A DNA stretch of 64,000 nucleotides from Metellina segmentata (taxonomy: Eukaryota; Arthropoda; Arachnida; Araneae; Tetragnathidae): the NCBI GenBank assembly GCA_947359465.1, contig OX375873.1, positions 94,015,478 to 94,079,477 of the forward strand, in the 5' to 3' direction. Both the position numbers and the translations under genes were made by a program. Within the stretch, counting starts at the first letter, position 1. Every line of letters starts with the position of its first letter. Shown in pieces: positions 45,113-55,770 of this stretch. The notes under the pieces are model-generated. The model saw only the letters and a list, made by a program, of their open reading frames with translations, did not search any database and was not told where the DNA came from.

Positions 45113-46104
45113 TTGTTGATAAATTATCTTTCCTTCTCCAACTCTTCGCTTCAAGAGACTATTTGCAGAACACTTCTATTAAGAGTTCACCGGTAGACCG
45201 CAAAAGACACCCAGTATTGACCACACAGCATCACCCCAAGGAAGCTGTTCTCCCGTCCAAACAATCGAATTTAATTGCGTCTAATCCCTCCTTTCCCAAA
45301 ACATCTGTAATTCGAGCAGTTATCGCTGACTCGATAACGAGTCTTCTCGTCCGATAATCATTTATAATACAGACTTACAAGCACAGCCAGTAATTAACAG
45401 CGCGTGAACCTACTTCGATTGCGAGATAAGAAGGAAAAAAAGCCAAGTCAAAGCAGCTCCGTAATAATATAGAGGATAAATCATCTCAAACGGTTTTCGA
45501 TTGGACCGAGGGAAACTTTAACTAATAGTTATTTGACGAAATAGAAATCAGTAGAAGAGGCTTGTGTTTGGGGATAAAAATTTTGACGTTTTCATAATTG
45601 GGTAGTTATTATGGGCTTGGATTATAGCTGCGGTCGAAACAAATTAGGGATCTAATTATAATCCGATGGAACTTTCTGTTCTATTAGCGCGTATTGATTT
45701 GAGTTTTAACGATGGAGTTTAGTTCGTTTGATATTAATTAATCATAATAAGCTAGACTAATTTGTGTTGACAGAATAGTCGATTGTTTAAAACAACATGC
45801 GGTGATTGTATTGATCGATAGCAACCATTAATTCCGAGTTTGAGCGTAAAATGAGCCCTTATACGGGTCTTATTATATGAAATATAGTAAAACATTTGAT
45901 GTTTAAACTTCGATAACTTAATGGCTGATGTATTACCATTTTGTACGTTTAAGGATATAATAGTTACATATCTTTACGATGAACGAATGGTAATTTACAT
46001 CAGTATTTCATCGCTTTTTCATTAATTAACCTTTTTTTAAAGATAACTTAGACTCGAATAAGATCAGTTTGCGATGTTTATTATTAAGGCATGTGCAGTT
46101 GTCA
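45113..46104. other. Repeat-free intronic segment with homeodomain-type motifs
   Basis: One of the few stretches in the right half without SINEs. It contains ATTAATTAATCATAATAA (about 45734), TTGATCGATAGC (about 45812) and several TAAT cores. It could be a regulatory block; this is inference only. Confidence 0.25.
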
Positions 46105-46235
46105 TGACTCAGTGGGTATCCATCTGCGCTAGCAACTTGCGAGTTGTAGATTCCTATCTGGTGTATTTCTCTTTGTGAGTAAAACTTTCATAGCGAGTCT
46201 TTGTCTATTTGTTTATATTGAATGTCTTGTCTCCA
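46105..46235 (+). mobile_element. SINE C copy, 5' half
   Basis: CATCTGCGCTAGCAACTTGC, GAGTTGTAGATTCCTATCTG, GTGTATTTCTCTTTGTGAGT. It is cut off by a B-type SINE in the opposite orientation. Confidence 0.7.
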
Positions 46236-46375
46236 CGTTTCCACATCACACCAGAGGGGGGGGGGTAGCATTTGAGGCAACGATGCATTTAACATGTACC
46301 AGTAATGACAGTCTTTGGTTGGATCGAGTTACGAACTCACAACCTTCCGGTTGAAAATCCTCAACAATAACACGA
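46236..46375 (-). mobile_element. SINE A/B copy, B-type head, truncated
   Basis: In reverse it has GGAAGGTTGTGAGTTCGTAA, CAACCAAAGACTGTCATTAC and TGTTAAATGCATCGTTGCCT. A run of 10 or more G sits where the body breaks off. Confidence 0.7.
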
Positions 46376-46624
46376 TTCGGACTTATCCAAGTGTCCCTCA
46401 ATCCACACTTTTTTGTACCAACGTGCTAAACGAGTGGTTATCACTCTAGCAAGTGGTTCAAAACAAACTTTCTGGGTTCTCTCTGTATCTCTCTAATCTT
46501 GGTTTATGTTTATAGTTTTTGAAATCCATTTTAAGCAATTTTTCTCGATTTTCGATATAAGTACCCCTATTTTTTTATAGCAAAATTTGATCGTAGATCG
46601 ACAAACCGAACCAATTCCTTTTTC

Positions 46625-46695
46625 GTAGACTTATGGACTAATTTCGCACTGTCGACAATACGCTGTGTTGCTTATTGGTGTCGTTATTTCAGCTC
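46625..46695 (+). mobile_element. SINE A/B 3' end fragment
   Basis: CGCACTGTCGACAATACGCTGTGTTGC, a diverged tail. Confidence 0.45.
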
Positions 46696-46869
46696 CCTAC
46701 TTTTTTTTAATTCTTAAGGAGTTAAATATGTACTGGGAGGCTTAAGGTACGTATTTCGTACAAGAAACGCACGTTTAGCACCATCACTCGTTTAGTTACC
46801 TATTAGGATTGGTCTACTTGAAAAGACGCGTGTTTGGATGACCAGACCACACATTCTCCCACATATCAC

Positions 46870-47192
46870 GCCGACCAACCTGTATAGTGGTTAAGGTTTT
46901 AGCCTCTAGATCGGAAGGTTCCTGGTTCTAATCCAGGTCCGAGCATGGATGTTTGTAAGCGTATGGTGTAGAGGTGGTGCACCTTAAATCTGTCGTGGTC
47001 GAAAGCCCTCACTTTGGGTTGGTGTGGAAGTTTGGAGAGTAGGGTGCCAGCTCAGGTGTTGCTTCGTCATCTGACCGTGGTTCAAAATTACGAGATGTTG
47101 TCCTCGGATCTCTTACTTAAGGGTCTGATCACGGACCGTCGTCAATAGCCCGTTGTGTTGCTCTAGTACGACGTTAACTAAAAAATTACCCC
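46870..47192 (+). mobile_element. Full-length SINE A with target-site duplication
   Basis: GCCGACCAACCTGTATAGTG head with B box GGTTCTAATCC (one change), complete body, and tail TAACTAAAAAATTACCCC. CATATCAC flanks it at 46862-46869 and 47193-47200. Confidence 0.9.
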
Positions 47193-47199
47193 CATATCA

Positions 47200-47565
47200 C
47201 GTTTAGCATAGTGGCCGTGGTATCGATGCGGGTATGTTCACTACACCAAGTAATCTGCGGATTATAGGTGGCACTGGTACAGTTTCTTCCTGTGTGTATT
47301 TCTTTCGACAGTGTCAGCAAAATTTTCCGTGTGTGTTTATGTTAATTACTGAACAGTCGTCGTCCGACCGTGATGCAAAATTTCAAGGTGTTCTCGGATC
47401 TTTCTCATCAGGATAGATCCAGTACCGTCACCAATATCCCGATCTGTTCCATTTCGACGGAAATTCAACTACCTACTACATGACTGAACATTGTCTTGTG
47501 TTTTAATCAGCTTACACAAATATGGCCATTGCGCCATAAAATCCAGTTTAACGCAATCAAAGTTT
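47200..47565 (+). mobile_element. SINE C copy interrupted by a truncated SINE A/B
   Basis: The C head and middle (GTAATCTGCGGATTATAGGT, CCTGTGTGTATTTCTTTCG) run to 47356. The C 3' part resumes at about 47482 (TTGTCTTGTGTTTT, AAATATGGCCATTGCGCCAT). A 5'-truncated A/B body lies between, flanked by near-identical TTACTGAACA and TGACTGAACA. Confidence 0.75.
47357..47470 (+). mobile_element. 5'-truncated SINE A/B inside SINE C
   Basis: Starts GTCGTCGTCCGACCGTGATG, continues to GATAGATCCAGTACCGTCAC, and ends AATTCAACTACCTACTAC. 5' truncation plus a target-site duplication is the mark of LINE-type target-primed insertion. Confidence 0.75.
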
Positions 47566-47716
47566 GAAGTCAGGAGAATTTGATTAACAACACTAAATTA
47601 AGGTTTAAATAACTGGATTAATTTTTTTATGAGAAACGAAGGGTTAGTAAACAAAAACTTATGTAAAGTGTACAAAATCCTCTTATTATTTATATGGGTA
47701 CTGAGACTCGTACATA

Positions 47717-49739
47717 GGGTCATTCCATAAGGGGACACCTGAAGGGTGTTGCACCATAATCATGGATTTTTTTCAAATTCTTACCATAGGTAGACATGAC
47801 AGTTAAACCCTTAGATCTCAATTTTCTAAATATTTTGTCCAATATTAGCCGGGATACGATAATTTAAAAATTGGTAGATTTTACAAAATGGCGGCCATCT
47901 TGGATTTGCCACACTGTCTATGTAGGGCCCTAACTATAGAACTAATAGTTCAAATTAAGTAACTTTGGTACCAAATGGAAGACATTTATTACAGAAGTGT
48001 ACATAAAATACAAAACTAGTGGTAATTTTACATTTTAGTAGAACTTTTGACTTGAAAAATTGAAAATTCACTTTTAAAAACTGTCAATTTTAAAGGGCTA
48101 TAAAAAAATGAACCCTCTTATTTTTCTCTGATACTTCGTGGAAGTATTAAGTAACATATGTTCTTCAATCTGAGAAAAAATTCAGAGCGTGCAACACATT
48201 TTTCATTTTTGAATTAAAGCTATTCTAATGACAGCATGGATTTCAAAAAGGTGGTCATCATGTAGTGCAAAAATGACCATAACTTAAAAACAATGGTCAA
48301 ATTTGAATTTTTATGATGTACTAATTCAAAGCAAGCTCACATTACTTCATACTTATATATCAATATTGTATCAAATTATTTTTAATTTGTTTTAAAGCAT
48401 GGCTGTCTTTCAAAACGTACCTTTCAGAAGCACCGTAGAAAAATGTTTTTATTTTTTTAAATTAAAAAAAAAATACTTTTCAAAATTTTATGCATTATAC
48501 AGTATTTAATTCCCATATTTCTATAAAAAATTGCATTTATGCTTAGGGTATATTGTTTCAAAATTACCAGTGAAATTCTTTTACTTAATGGTTATCTTTT
48601 TAGAAATACAATAATACTTATAATAACCCCAATTGTACATAACAAACACTCATAAGATATGACTTGATATAAGCTCAATAAAAAACAAAATGTATCACAG
48701 TTGACTGAACTTAAATATTTTAAGATAGTTTAATATAGAGAATCATTATAGTAAATCTAATCATGTTCTTGAAATTGACAAACTAAAACTAAAATTTCTG
48801 AACACTGAAATTCTTTTTTTAAACATAAGTCTTGAAAGATAAATATTGAGCAGAAATAAAAATGGTCACATTAACACAAAGTAAAAAGCATATTATTACT
48901 TCATAATTCAATTTGTATGGTAGTTTTCGAACGACAGTTCAATTAATTCATTTTCATCAGGAGCAACGTGGTATATTCTTCCTGTTGTAGTTGCGGGAGA
49001 AGATATGACTTCGAAGATAGGAAGGAATGAACTCAGTACACAATGATACTTGGGAATATTTTGTGAATGTTTTGTTTGAAAAAAAATTAATCTCCAGCAT
49101 AGAACTCAAAAAGAACTTTGCAACTGTTTGATGGCCTAAATACTTTCTACTTAGTTAAGCAAACGATATTTATTAAAAAGGATAAAAAGATGACCACCAT
49201 TTTGAAATCCATGCTGTCATTAGAATAGCTTTAATTAAAAAATGAAAAATGTGTTGCACGCTGTGAATTTTTCTCAGATTAAAGTACATATATTAGTTAA
49301 TACTTCCACGAAGTTTCAGAGAAAAAAGGAGGGTTCATTTTTTATAGTCCTTTAAAGTTGACAGTTTTTAAAAGTGAATTTTCAAATTTATATGTAAAAA
49401 ATTCCATCAAAATGTAAAATTACTGCTGGTTTTGTATTTTATGTACACTCCTGTAATAAATGGCTTCCATTTGGTACCAAAATTACTTAATTTGGACTAT
49501 TAGTTCTATAGTTAGGGCCCTGTATAGACAGTGTGGCAAATCCAAGATGGCCGCCATTTTGTAAAATCGACCAATTTTGAAATTATCGTATCTCGACTAA
49601 TATTGGACAAAATATTTAGAAAATTGAGATCTAAGGGTTTAACTGCCATGTTAACTATCTATGGTAAAAATTTGAAAAATATCCACGTCATGGTGCAACA
49701 ATTTTTTCTCAAAATGGGTGTTTTCACATGGAATGACCC
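47717..49739. mobile_element. 2.0 kb DNA element with approx. 545 bp inverted ends (Sola2-like)
   Basis: The outer ends are GGGTCATTCCAT on both sides. The left arm 47717-48261 and right arm 49190-49739 are inverted copies about 85-90% alike. Shared anchors are CAAGATGGCCGCCATTTTGTA, TATAGTTAGGGCCC and AGCTATTCTAATGACAGCAT. CATA is duplicated on both flanks (47713-47716 and 49740-49743). Long arms, a GGG start and a 4 bp duplication fit the Sola2 superfamily as I know it. The approx. 930 bp centre is AT-rich with no transposase, so this is a non-autonomous copy. Confidence 0.85.
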
Positions 49740-49743
49740 CATA

Positions 49744-50867
49744 GCAATCACGCAGGGTGTGAAAGTTAGATGTGTATATTGAAAATATGATATGATATTT
49801 GAGGTAATACACGATTTGTAGTTGTAGCTCGCCATATGCTCGGAACGAAACTGGCTGACCTTTGAGGTCAAAACGTTAATCCAAAACCATTCAAAAAGTA
49901 ATCGGAAACCAGGTTATAAATATCAAATCAAAATCTCTTAAATTATTCTCACGAGTAAGAGTTTCTCCTCTTTTTTCGTTACTCCAAGTCATGAAGTAAT
50001 TTTGGAAATACCACTCCGCTTTCACTGAATCTTTGATTACCTTCATGACGATTTCCGAATTACTGTTATGATTGCCCTTTCTCTTTTCGGCCGTTTTTAT
50101 CTTTAATTTATCGACAGAATGGCTTTTCGCAGCACATCCGCGAAAATTCGCAGGAGTGTGTGTTTGGGAACAGATAAAACGAATACCGAAAATTGAACCG
50201 GTATCTCTTTATAAATTTATTCCCGGCAGCAGGGCAGGGAGGGGCAGCAAAATGAAAGTAAAATCCAATAAAACATAAATTATGAGACCGCTCAGATTCT
50301 GTAATGGATTTTAGATGGGATTCGCCGAAGGTTTTAAAGTCAAATTTCTCACGGAATCCCCACACTTAAACTTTCTTTTCGTCCCTTTCTCTTGCCTTAA
50401 TCTGCCCGATTTCTACCTCTCCTTTCTGTCTAAATAATTTAACTTTTTTTTTTCCTGCCTAAACTCGCACGAATTTTGCTATTTTCTCAGGCGTACTTTT
50501 CGTATTTCTTTTCCGCATCAATGAATACAATGCTTTTCGAAGTAACGTATATGTTCCTATATTTCGCTGTATCTAAGATAAATATTTGAAAACAAAGTCA
50601 GGAGGTCCGTAATTGTGGAGGCTTCCATGGGGCGGTTCCTCCTTTCTCTATATTCGCAGACGGAATTCTTTTCAATACTTTCTGACTCCTTATTCTTCAA
50701 AGAACCTTTCACTCGTTTGTATAAATGATCCATCTTTTTGTCTGATAATTCCGAGAAATACTTTTCTGCTGAGTATTACTCAGTTTATCCAATCTCCGGT
50801 CTTTGTAGTCACTCAATTATGTAGTTATTTTTTTTCAATTCTCGGCAACAATAGGTTAGGTATTTAA
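49744..50867. other. Repeat-free segment, less AT-rich
   Basis: No SINE or transposon is recognised. Several ORFs (for example 50072-50278) overlap on both strands and lack motifs. It may be conserved intronic sequence. Confidence 0.25.
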
Positions 50868-50905
50868 CTAACTTCGCACTGGAGCAGCACAACGGGCAAC
50901 AATAG
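50868..50905 (-). mobile_element. SINE A/B 3' end fragment
   Basis: AACTTCGCACTGGAGCAGCA then CAACGGGC on +, the reverse of the common SINE tail. Confidence 0.5.
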
Positions 50906-51134
50906 AGAGAAAATCAATTTACAGACGTGTCTGTAATTCAAAATTAATGAACGAGTTCCCGTTGTTACAGAAATTGTTTCGGGAAAAGTTTTGTTTTGAT
51001 CGTGGAAAGAGGTTACCAAGTTGGTACAGTATTTTTAAAAAACTATGAACACCAGCAGCAGTGTCAGTAAAACCGAATTTTATTTCCAAGAAAACTTTTT
51101 CAGGCCCTTTTCGAGAAGCCAACAAGTTACGGTA

Positions 51135-51415
51135 CAGCTTCAGTCTACGTTTATAGCTGTGGCAACGGCATTGACGCTTTTGGTGGCTAACTTCTAGTTG
51201 TGAGTTATGACAGGTTATGGTAACCCATCTGAATAACGGTAATTGCGGTTTTTATGGTAATCTCGGCGAGCGAAGAGTTTACATTTTCATTTTGAATATT
51301 CTAGAGAGTTTTTTCAAAATCCGCTAACCTGTCGTTGGAATTCATTGGTTCATTTGAAATAATTCTTTCCTTGGCGATTTTAGAAGTGCACCGCTATAAA
51401 CGTAGACTGAAGCTG
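51135..51415. mobile_element. Tc1/mariner-type MITE, 281 bp
   Basis: The arms CAGCTTCAGTCTACG then TTTATAGC (51135-51157) are repeated exactly in inverted orientation at 51393-51415: a perfect 23 bp TIR. TA flanks both ends (51133-51134 and 51416-51417). There is no coding capacity. Exact TIRs suggest a comparatively young insertion. Confidence 0.85.
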
Positions 51416-51514
51416 TACCCAATTACTCAAGTCACTTGTTGGAGCGGTTATCAAACATTTTACTAGAACGCCACTTTCCAAGAGTATAAAGAGGAAGCCA
51501 TGGGCGAACAGATT

Positions 51515-51690
51515 TTCTCAATGCGTTAGCAACCTGCGAGTTGCAGGCGGCACAGGTTCGATTCCTCTCTGGTTGTTTCTTCTGTAAGAGTAAAATTTCC
51601 AATGTGAGCTCGTCCAATATTTGATGTAGCTCTTTCTGATTTTAACACATCTTGGCTAAAATATGACCCTTGCGTTATAAAAATCCATCT
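51515..51690 (+). mobile_element. SINE C copy
   Basis: ATGCGTTAGCAACCTGCGAG, GCGGCACAGGTTCGATTCCT (B-box-like), TTCTTCTGTAAGAGTAAAAT, and ATGACCCTTGCGTTATAAAA at the 3' end. The best preserved head of family C. Confidence 0.85.
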
Positions 51691-51894
51691 AACCTTTTTC
51701 GAATGCTGATATAAATTATTTTTAACTTAGTTTGTAAAGTTTAAGGGTTTTTTTGAGACGAGGTTACACGCCGATAAGGTGGAGTTTTTTAAGAAAAATA
51801 TAGGCTGTATCGCGCGTAGCTCTTTCCAGCTGTTTTAAAACATTTTTCTCCCAAGTCCCTTTTCAATCCTACAAATATAGCCAAGCCTTCATAA

Positions 51895-52207
51895 ATTTTG
51901 GTGGTTCAGGTGTTACCTTCTAGATAGGAAGGGACCTGGTTCGAAACCGGGTCAGTGCATGGGTATTAGTAAGCGTATGGTGTAGAAGAGACTGGTTCAC
52001 CTTAAATCTGTCGTTGTCGAAAGTCCTCGCGTTGGGGGTGGTGTAAAAGTTTGGAGAATGGCGTGCCAGCTCAGGGATTGCCTCGTCATATGACCGTAGT
52101 TCAAAATTACGTGGTGTTGTCATCGTATCTTTCATTTAGGGAATTGATCCCAGACCGTAATGAATAGCCTGTTGTGTTGCTCTAATATAACATTAATTAA
52201 AAATCAC
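51895..52207 (+). mobile_element. SINE A copy
   Basis: Head GGTTCAGGTGTTACCTTCTA and B box GGTTCGAAACC, GTAAGCGTATGGTGTAGAAG, the full body, and a 3' end of CATTAATTAAAAATCACC. Confidence 0.85.
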
Positions 52208-52916
52208 CTCACGTTCATATTTTTTTTAGGAAGATTCAATTTCAAGAAGATTTATTATAATGCGATCCACTAAATTAAAACAAATAGAAGTTGTGAAATC
52301 ATTTGAGCTGCACAAGAATCAGCAATGTATTAGCTTTTAAATAGCTGAGGAAAAATTTTGGTACCAAAGAAGAAAACATGTAAAAATCGTTTTTCAAATT
52401 TCGCTCACATCTAGTTTTGTTTTACGACATTTTTTTTGTTTTTTTTTTGTTTTTCGTGAAATTTCATCGTGTAATTGGATACATACATTATCGTGATTAA
52501 TTTCAGAATTCTGTCTCTCAAGTAATAACTTTATGAATACATTAAAATTCAATGTGTTTGCATAAATTCGTTCAAAGGCAGTATTGTCTTTTTTAGACAA
52601 GAAATGTTCAATAGTCACTGGATGATTTTTCTGGAAGACAAATTATGTTTTGTTGCATTAAGATCTAACATCCGAAACATGAAACATGAGGACAAGACGT
52701 CTACATTTCAAACTTCCACTTTTTTTTAATATATCTTCCTGAAGCAGGCTACTGTCTGAAATAGAACCCATTCGCTTTGTTAGCTATTTGAGAAATAGCC
52801 GTTGTCATCGGAATACGGTTTAAACCAGAACGTCATATAAAGAAGGTAATCAGTTAAAGCGAATAGATTGATATCAGGCCCGAAGACCAGATGATGCCCG
52901 ACAAATATTTTTTAGG
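52208..52916. other. AT-rich non-coding DNA
   Basis: No gene recognised; T-rich runs near 52430-52455. Confidence 0.4.
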
Positions 52917-53207
52917 GCCGTGGTAGCCCGGATGACAGAGAAACGGATTAACAACCGAAGGGTTGCGAGTTCGAATCCAACCAACCAAAGCTCGTCGTGT
53001 GCAAAGGGGCCGATGCTCGTTAAATCTAACATGATTTCAAATATCATCACGTTAGCGTGTTGTAGAAGAGTGGGGTGCCAGTTCATGTGTGACCTCATCA
53101 TTCATAATTACGTGGTGTTATCCTCGGATCTTTCCCTTCGGGTTTGATTTCGCTCCGTTTCCAATAGCTCGTTGTGTAACTCCAGTGCGACGTTAATTAA
53201 ACTATCA
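52917..53207 (+). mobile_element. SINE A/B copy, B-type head
   Basis: GCCGTGGTAGCCCGGATGAC, CCGAAGGGTTGCGAGTTCGA, CCAACCAACCAAAGC, then the shared body and GTGCGACGTTAATTAAACTA. A near-consensus B head. Confidence 0.9.
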
Positions 53208-53261
53208 CACCAAATATTTTTTTATCAAGCCTGAAGACCTGAAACTCCCCACTCACCCTCT

Positions 53262-53345
53262 AAGTAGTTTCGACGAGATATATTGTCCATCAAGATCTAA
53301 TCTATTTTTCTAATGCCCCGAGATATATCTTCATTGAGCTATTAC
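53262..53345. repeat. GAGATATCTC approx. 40 bp repeat (locus 6)
   Basis: TTTCGACGAGATATATTGTC then CATCAAGATCTAATC, and CCCCGAGATATATCTTCATT. The left boundary CTCTAAGTAGTTTCGACGAG matches locus 4. It is followed within 60 bp by the minisatellite at 53395. Confidence 0.6.
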
Positions 53346-53394
53346 CGATATTCTATGTGATGAGTTCAATATCGGGTCAGTGTCATCTAATAAC

Positions 53395-53635
53395 CAACCC
53401 TGCTTATAGTCGCTTCAATAAGATGCCCCGGGAGACAACTACCAAAAGGGTTAACTGGCACACAGACCAGATACGGCTTTCCAGACAAATGTACTCAACC
53501 CGAAGACGAAATACGCCCTCCAAATATTTCTGTCTGACCCGCAGTTCAGGTATGACACTCAGAATAGGTTTATATGGCACTCAAACCCGATACAGTTCTC
53601 CGATTATATTTACCTGTCAAGAAATTATATTTTAG
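53395..53635 (-). repeat. Approx. 40 bp minisatellite, reverse orientation of the 27.5 kb array
   Basis: On the - strand it reads CTGCGGGTCAGACAG, TTTGGAGGGCGTATTTCGTC, GGAAAGCCGTATCTGGTCTG, the same unit as 27465-28115. About six units. The 92-codon ORF over it is an artefact. Confidence 0.75.
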
Positions 53636-53659
53636 TTTTGCATAAATTATTTTATAATT

Positions 53660-53925
53660 TGTCTAAGGTATTTTATATTTAGTCTGAATTTTATATTTAG
53701 TCTGAATTTTATATTTAGTCTGAATTTTATATTTAGTCTGAATTTTATATTTAGTCTGAATCTTATATTTAGTCTGCAATTTTTATTTAGCCTGAATTTT
53801 ATATTTAGTCTAAGGTATATTTTATTTTTAGTCTGACTTATTTTATTTTTAGTCTGAATTACTTTATATTTAGTCTAAGGTATTTTATATTTAGTATATA
53901 AAGTCTAATTAAAATTTTATATTGT
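53660..53925. repeat. 18 bp satellite (TTTTATATTTAGTCTGAA)n
   Basis: The unit is near-perfect for about seven copies, then degenerates with insertions (TTTTATTTTTAGTCTGA). About 14 copies in all. Confidence 0.9.
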
Positions 53926-55162
53926 AGAGAACTTAAAGCTATAGCGTCAATTCACAATTAGCTACGTTGAAATTTGCGAAAGCGGATTCCATTCTTATTT
54001 TCTTGTTATATTCCGCCGTCGCTGTCATTAGACACTTTATTTCCCCTCGAATGTGCACAAACTTTATATTCCCATTATGAATTCTATTTCGAGAAGTGCT
54101 ATTATGTGTCGAAATAGACACCATCATGTCACACTTAGTAACGTCTCTCACACGAGATAGTCGCAAGCTTTCGGAATTTGTTACATGGTTGAAGAAACTC
54201 AGGTGTTGGAGAAACGGTGACGCGGTATGGTACATTTCTATTTTGGAATCCTTAGATCGACCAGGTGTATCTAATAGGGGATATTGCGTGGCGGAGAACA
54301 TTTGAAATCCTTCTCGAACATTGTTGATAAGAGTGCGATTCCGAGGTTCCGGAAGAGCGCTGTTATCTTAGATGATGCTTATCGGTGCGGAATACGCGCG
54401 AAAGTGTTATTTAGAGTTTGGAGTTTTGTTAATAACACCTAATCAGTTGTATGCGTGAAACATCCAGTTGTAACCGATCACTTTAAAAGTGCCAAACTTG
54501 AGTAATCAACCTTTACTTCTAAAACGGAAAGCTATATTGTCGGAGCGGGGTGGGGATGAATGGATTTGCCCGCTTGATTAATGTTCCTGCTACAGTGCTG
54601 CTTAAGAAGAATCACTCAAAACTTTGTCCCAGATTAAATAGCAAAAAATTGTTTTGTTTTTTAGAGAATAAAATTTACATATATTTTGAGACGTCCGTTT
54701 TTGCACTGCAAGTCAAGAGATGTAGTATTTTTGAGCTGACGTTCATACATGCTGTGTAATTATGGCATACTTCACACAAAATAACATGATCACTCAATCG
54801 ATTGTTAATATAACGAGACCTTTTTCTCGGTGCTATGAGGCATCAGGTACTGTCATGAACAATAACAACCGTTTAACATAAAGTCCAATTGAATACAACG
54901 GCAGATTACATATTAAAATAATATTAAATTCTCACTGCAGTAAGTACCATAATTAAGGTTGCGTTTCTCTCCAAATCATAAAATCTTTCACATGTGTTTT
55001 TGACAATATATCTTTATCAGCTTATGCTTAAAATAACTTGAAGAGTAGTGCTTGTAAATTCTATGAAGAACTGTTTCACCATCAGTTGAGAGCAACAGAA
55101 ATGCGAGACTCCAATTTGTCTACAATGCTAATTTCTACTTTTATCTGTAAAGTCATTTCTAA
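53926..55162. other. Non-coding DNA, no supported gene
   Basis: A 120-codon - strand ORF (53939-54301) and a + strand ORF on top of it lack motifs. The segment 53940-54540 is less AT-rich than its surroundings and repeat-free. Confidence 0.3.
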
Positions 55163-55362
55163 AGTTGCCGTTTGCTCAGTCGGTTAGACCGCTATGCTAG
55201 CAAATTGTGCTTGTAGGCGGCGTAGGTGCAATTTCTCACTGAATGCATTTCTCTTCTGTGTTGATAAAGCTTTCATTGTCTGCAAAGCCATTACTTCATT
55301 ACGACGCAACTTGACCATATATACCTAAAAGCCCAAAACCAACTTGCCTACCCAAAACCAAT
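55163..55362 (+). mobile_element. SINE C copy
   Basis: Head GTTGCCGTTTGCTCAGTCGG TTAGACC (A-box-like), weak B box GTAGGTGCAATTTC, then CATTTCTCTTCTGTGTTGAT and ACCTAAAAGCCCAAAACC. Confidence 0.7.
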
Positions 55363-55458
55363 CATTCCTCGCAACTCAAATCTAGATATATTTTCAATGC
55401 AGTTTCTTGCGATATAGAATACCAAAACATATATTAATTTTAATTAGATAAAATAAAA

Positions 55459-55770
55459 TACGACTATTTTATTAATTAAAATTAAAATTACTATGACTAT
55501 TTTATTAATTAAAATTAAAATTACTATGACTATTTTATTAATAAAAATTAAAATTACTATGACTATTTTATTAATTAAAATTAAAATTACTATGACTATT
55601 TTATTAATTAAAATTAAAATTACTATGACTATTTTATTAATTAAAATTAAAATTTCTATGACTATTTTATTAATTAAAAATTTCCAGAAATATGAATATT
55701 TTATCAATTAAAATTAATATTTTATTAATTAAAATTACAATTAATATGACTATTCTGTTAATTAAAATTA
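55459..55770. repeat. 33 bp satellite, about 8-9 units
   Basis: The unit ACTATTTTATTAATTAAAAT then TAAAATTACTATG repeats with almost no changes, ending in degenerate copies. Because 33 is divisible by three, both strands carry an open frame of 11-residue repeats; these are not genes. Confidence 0.9.

Noticed and set aside
45019..45357. 112-codon ORF
   Set aside because: Its first third is a SINE C 3' end, and the rest has no recognisable motif.
53357..53635. 92-codon ORF
   Set aside because: Lies on the reverse-oriented 40 bp minisatellite.
55444..55711. 87-codon - strand and 72-codon + strand ORFs
   Set aside because: Both arise from the 33 bp satellite, whose unit length is divisible by three; the peptides are pure 11-residue repeats.
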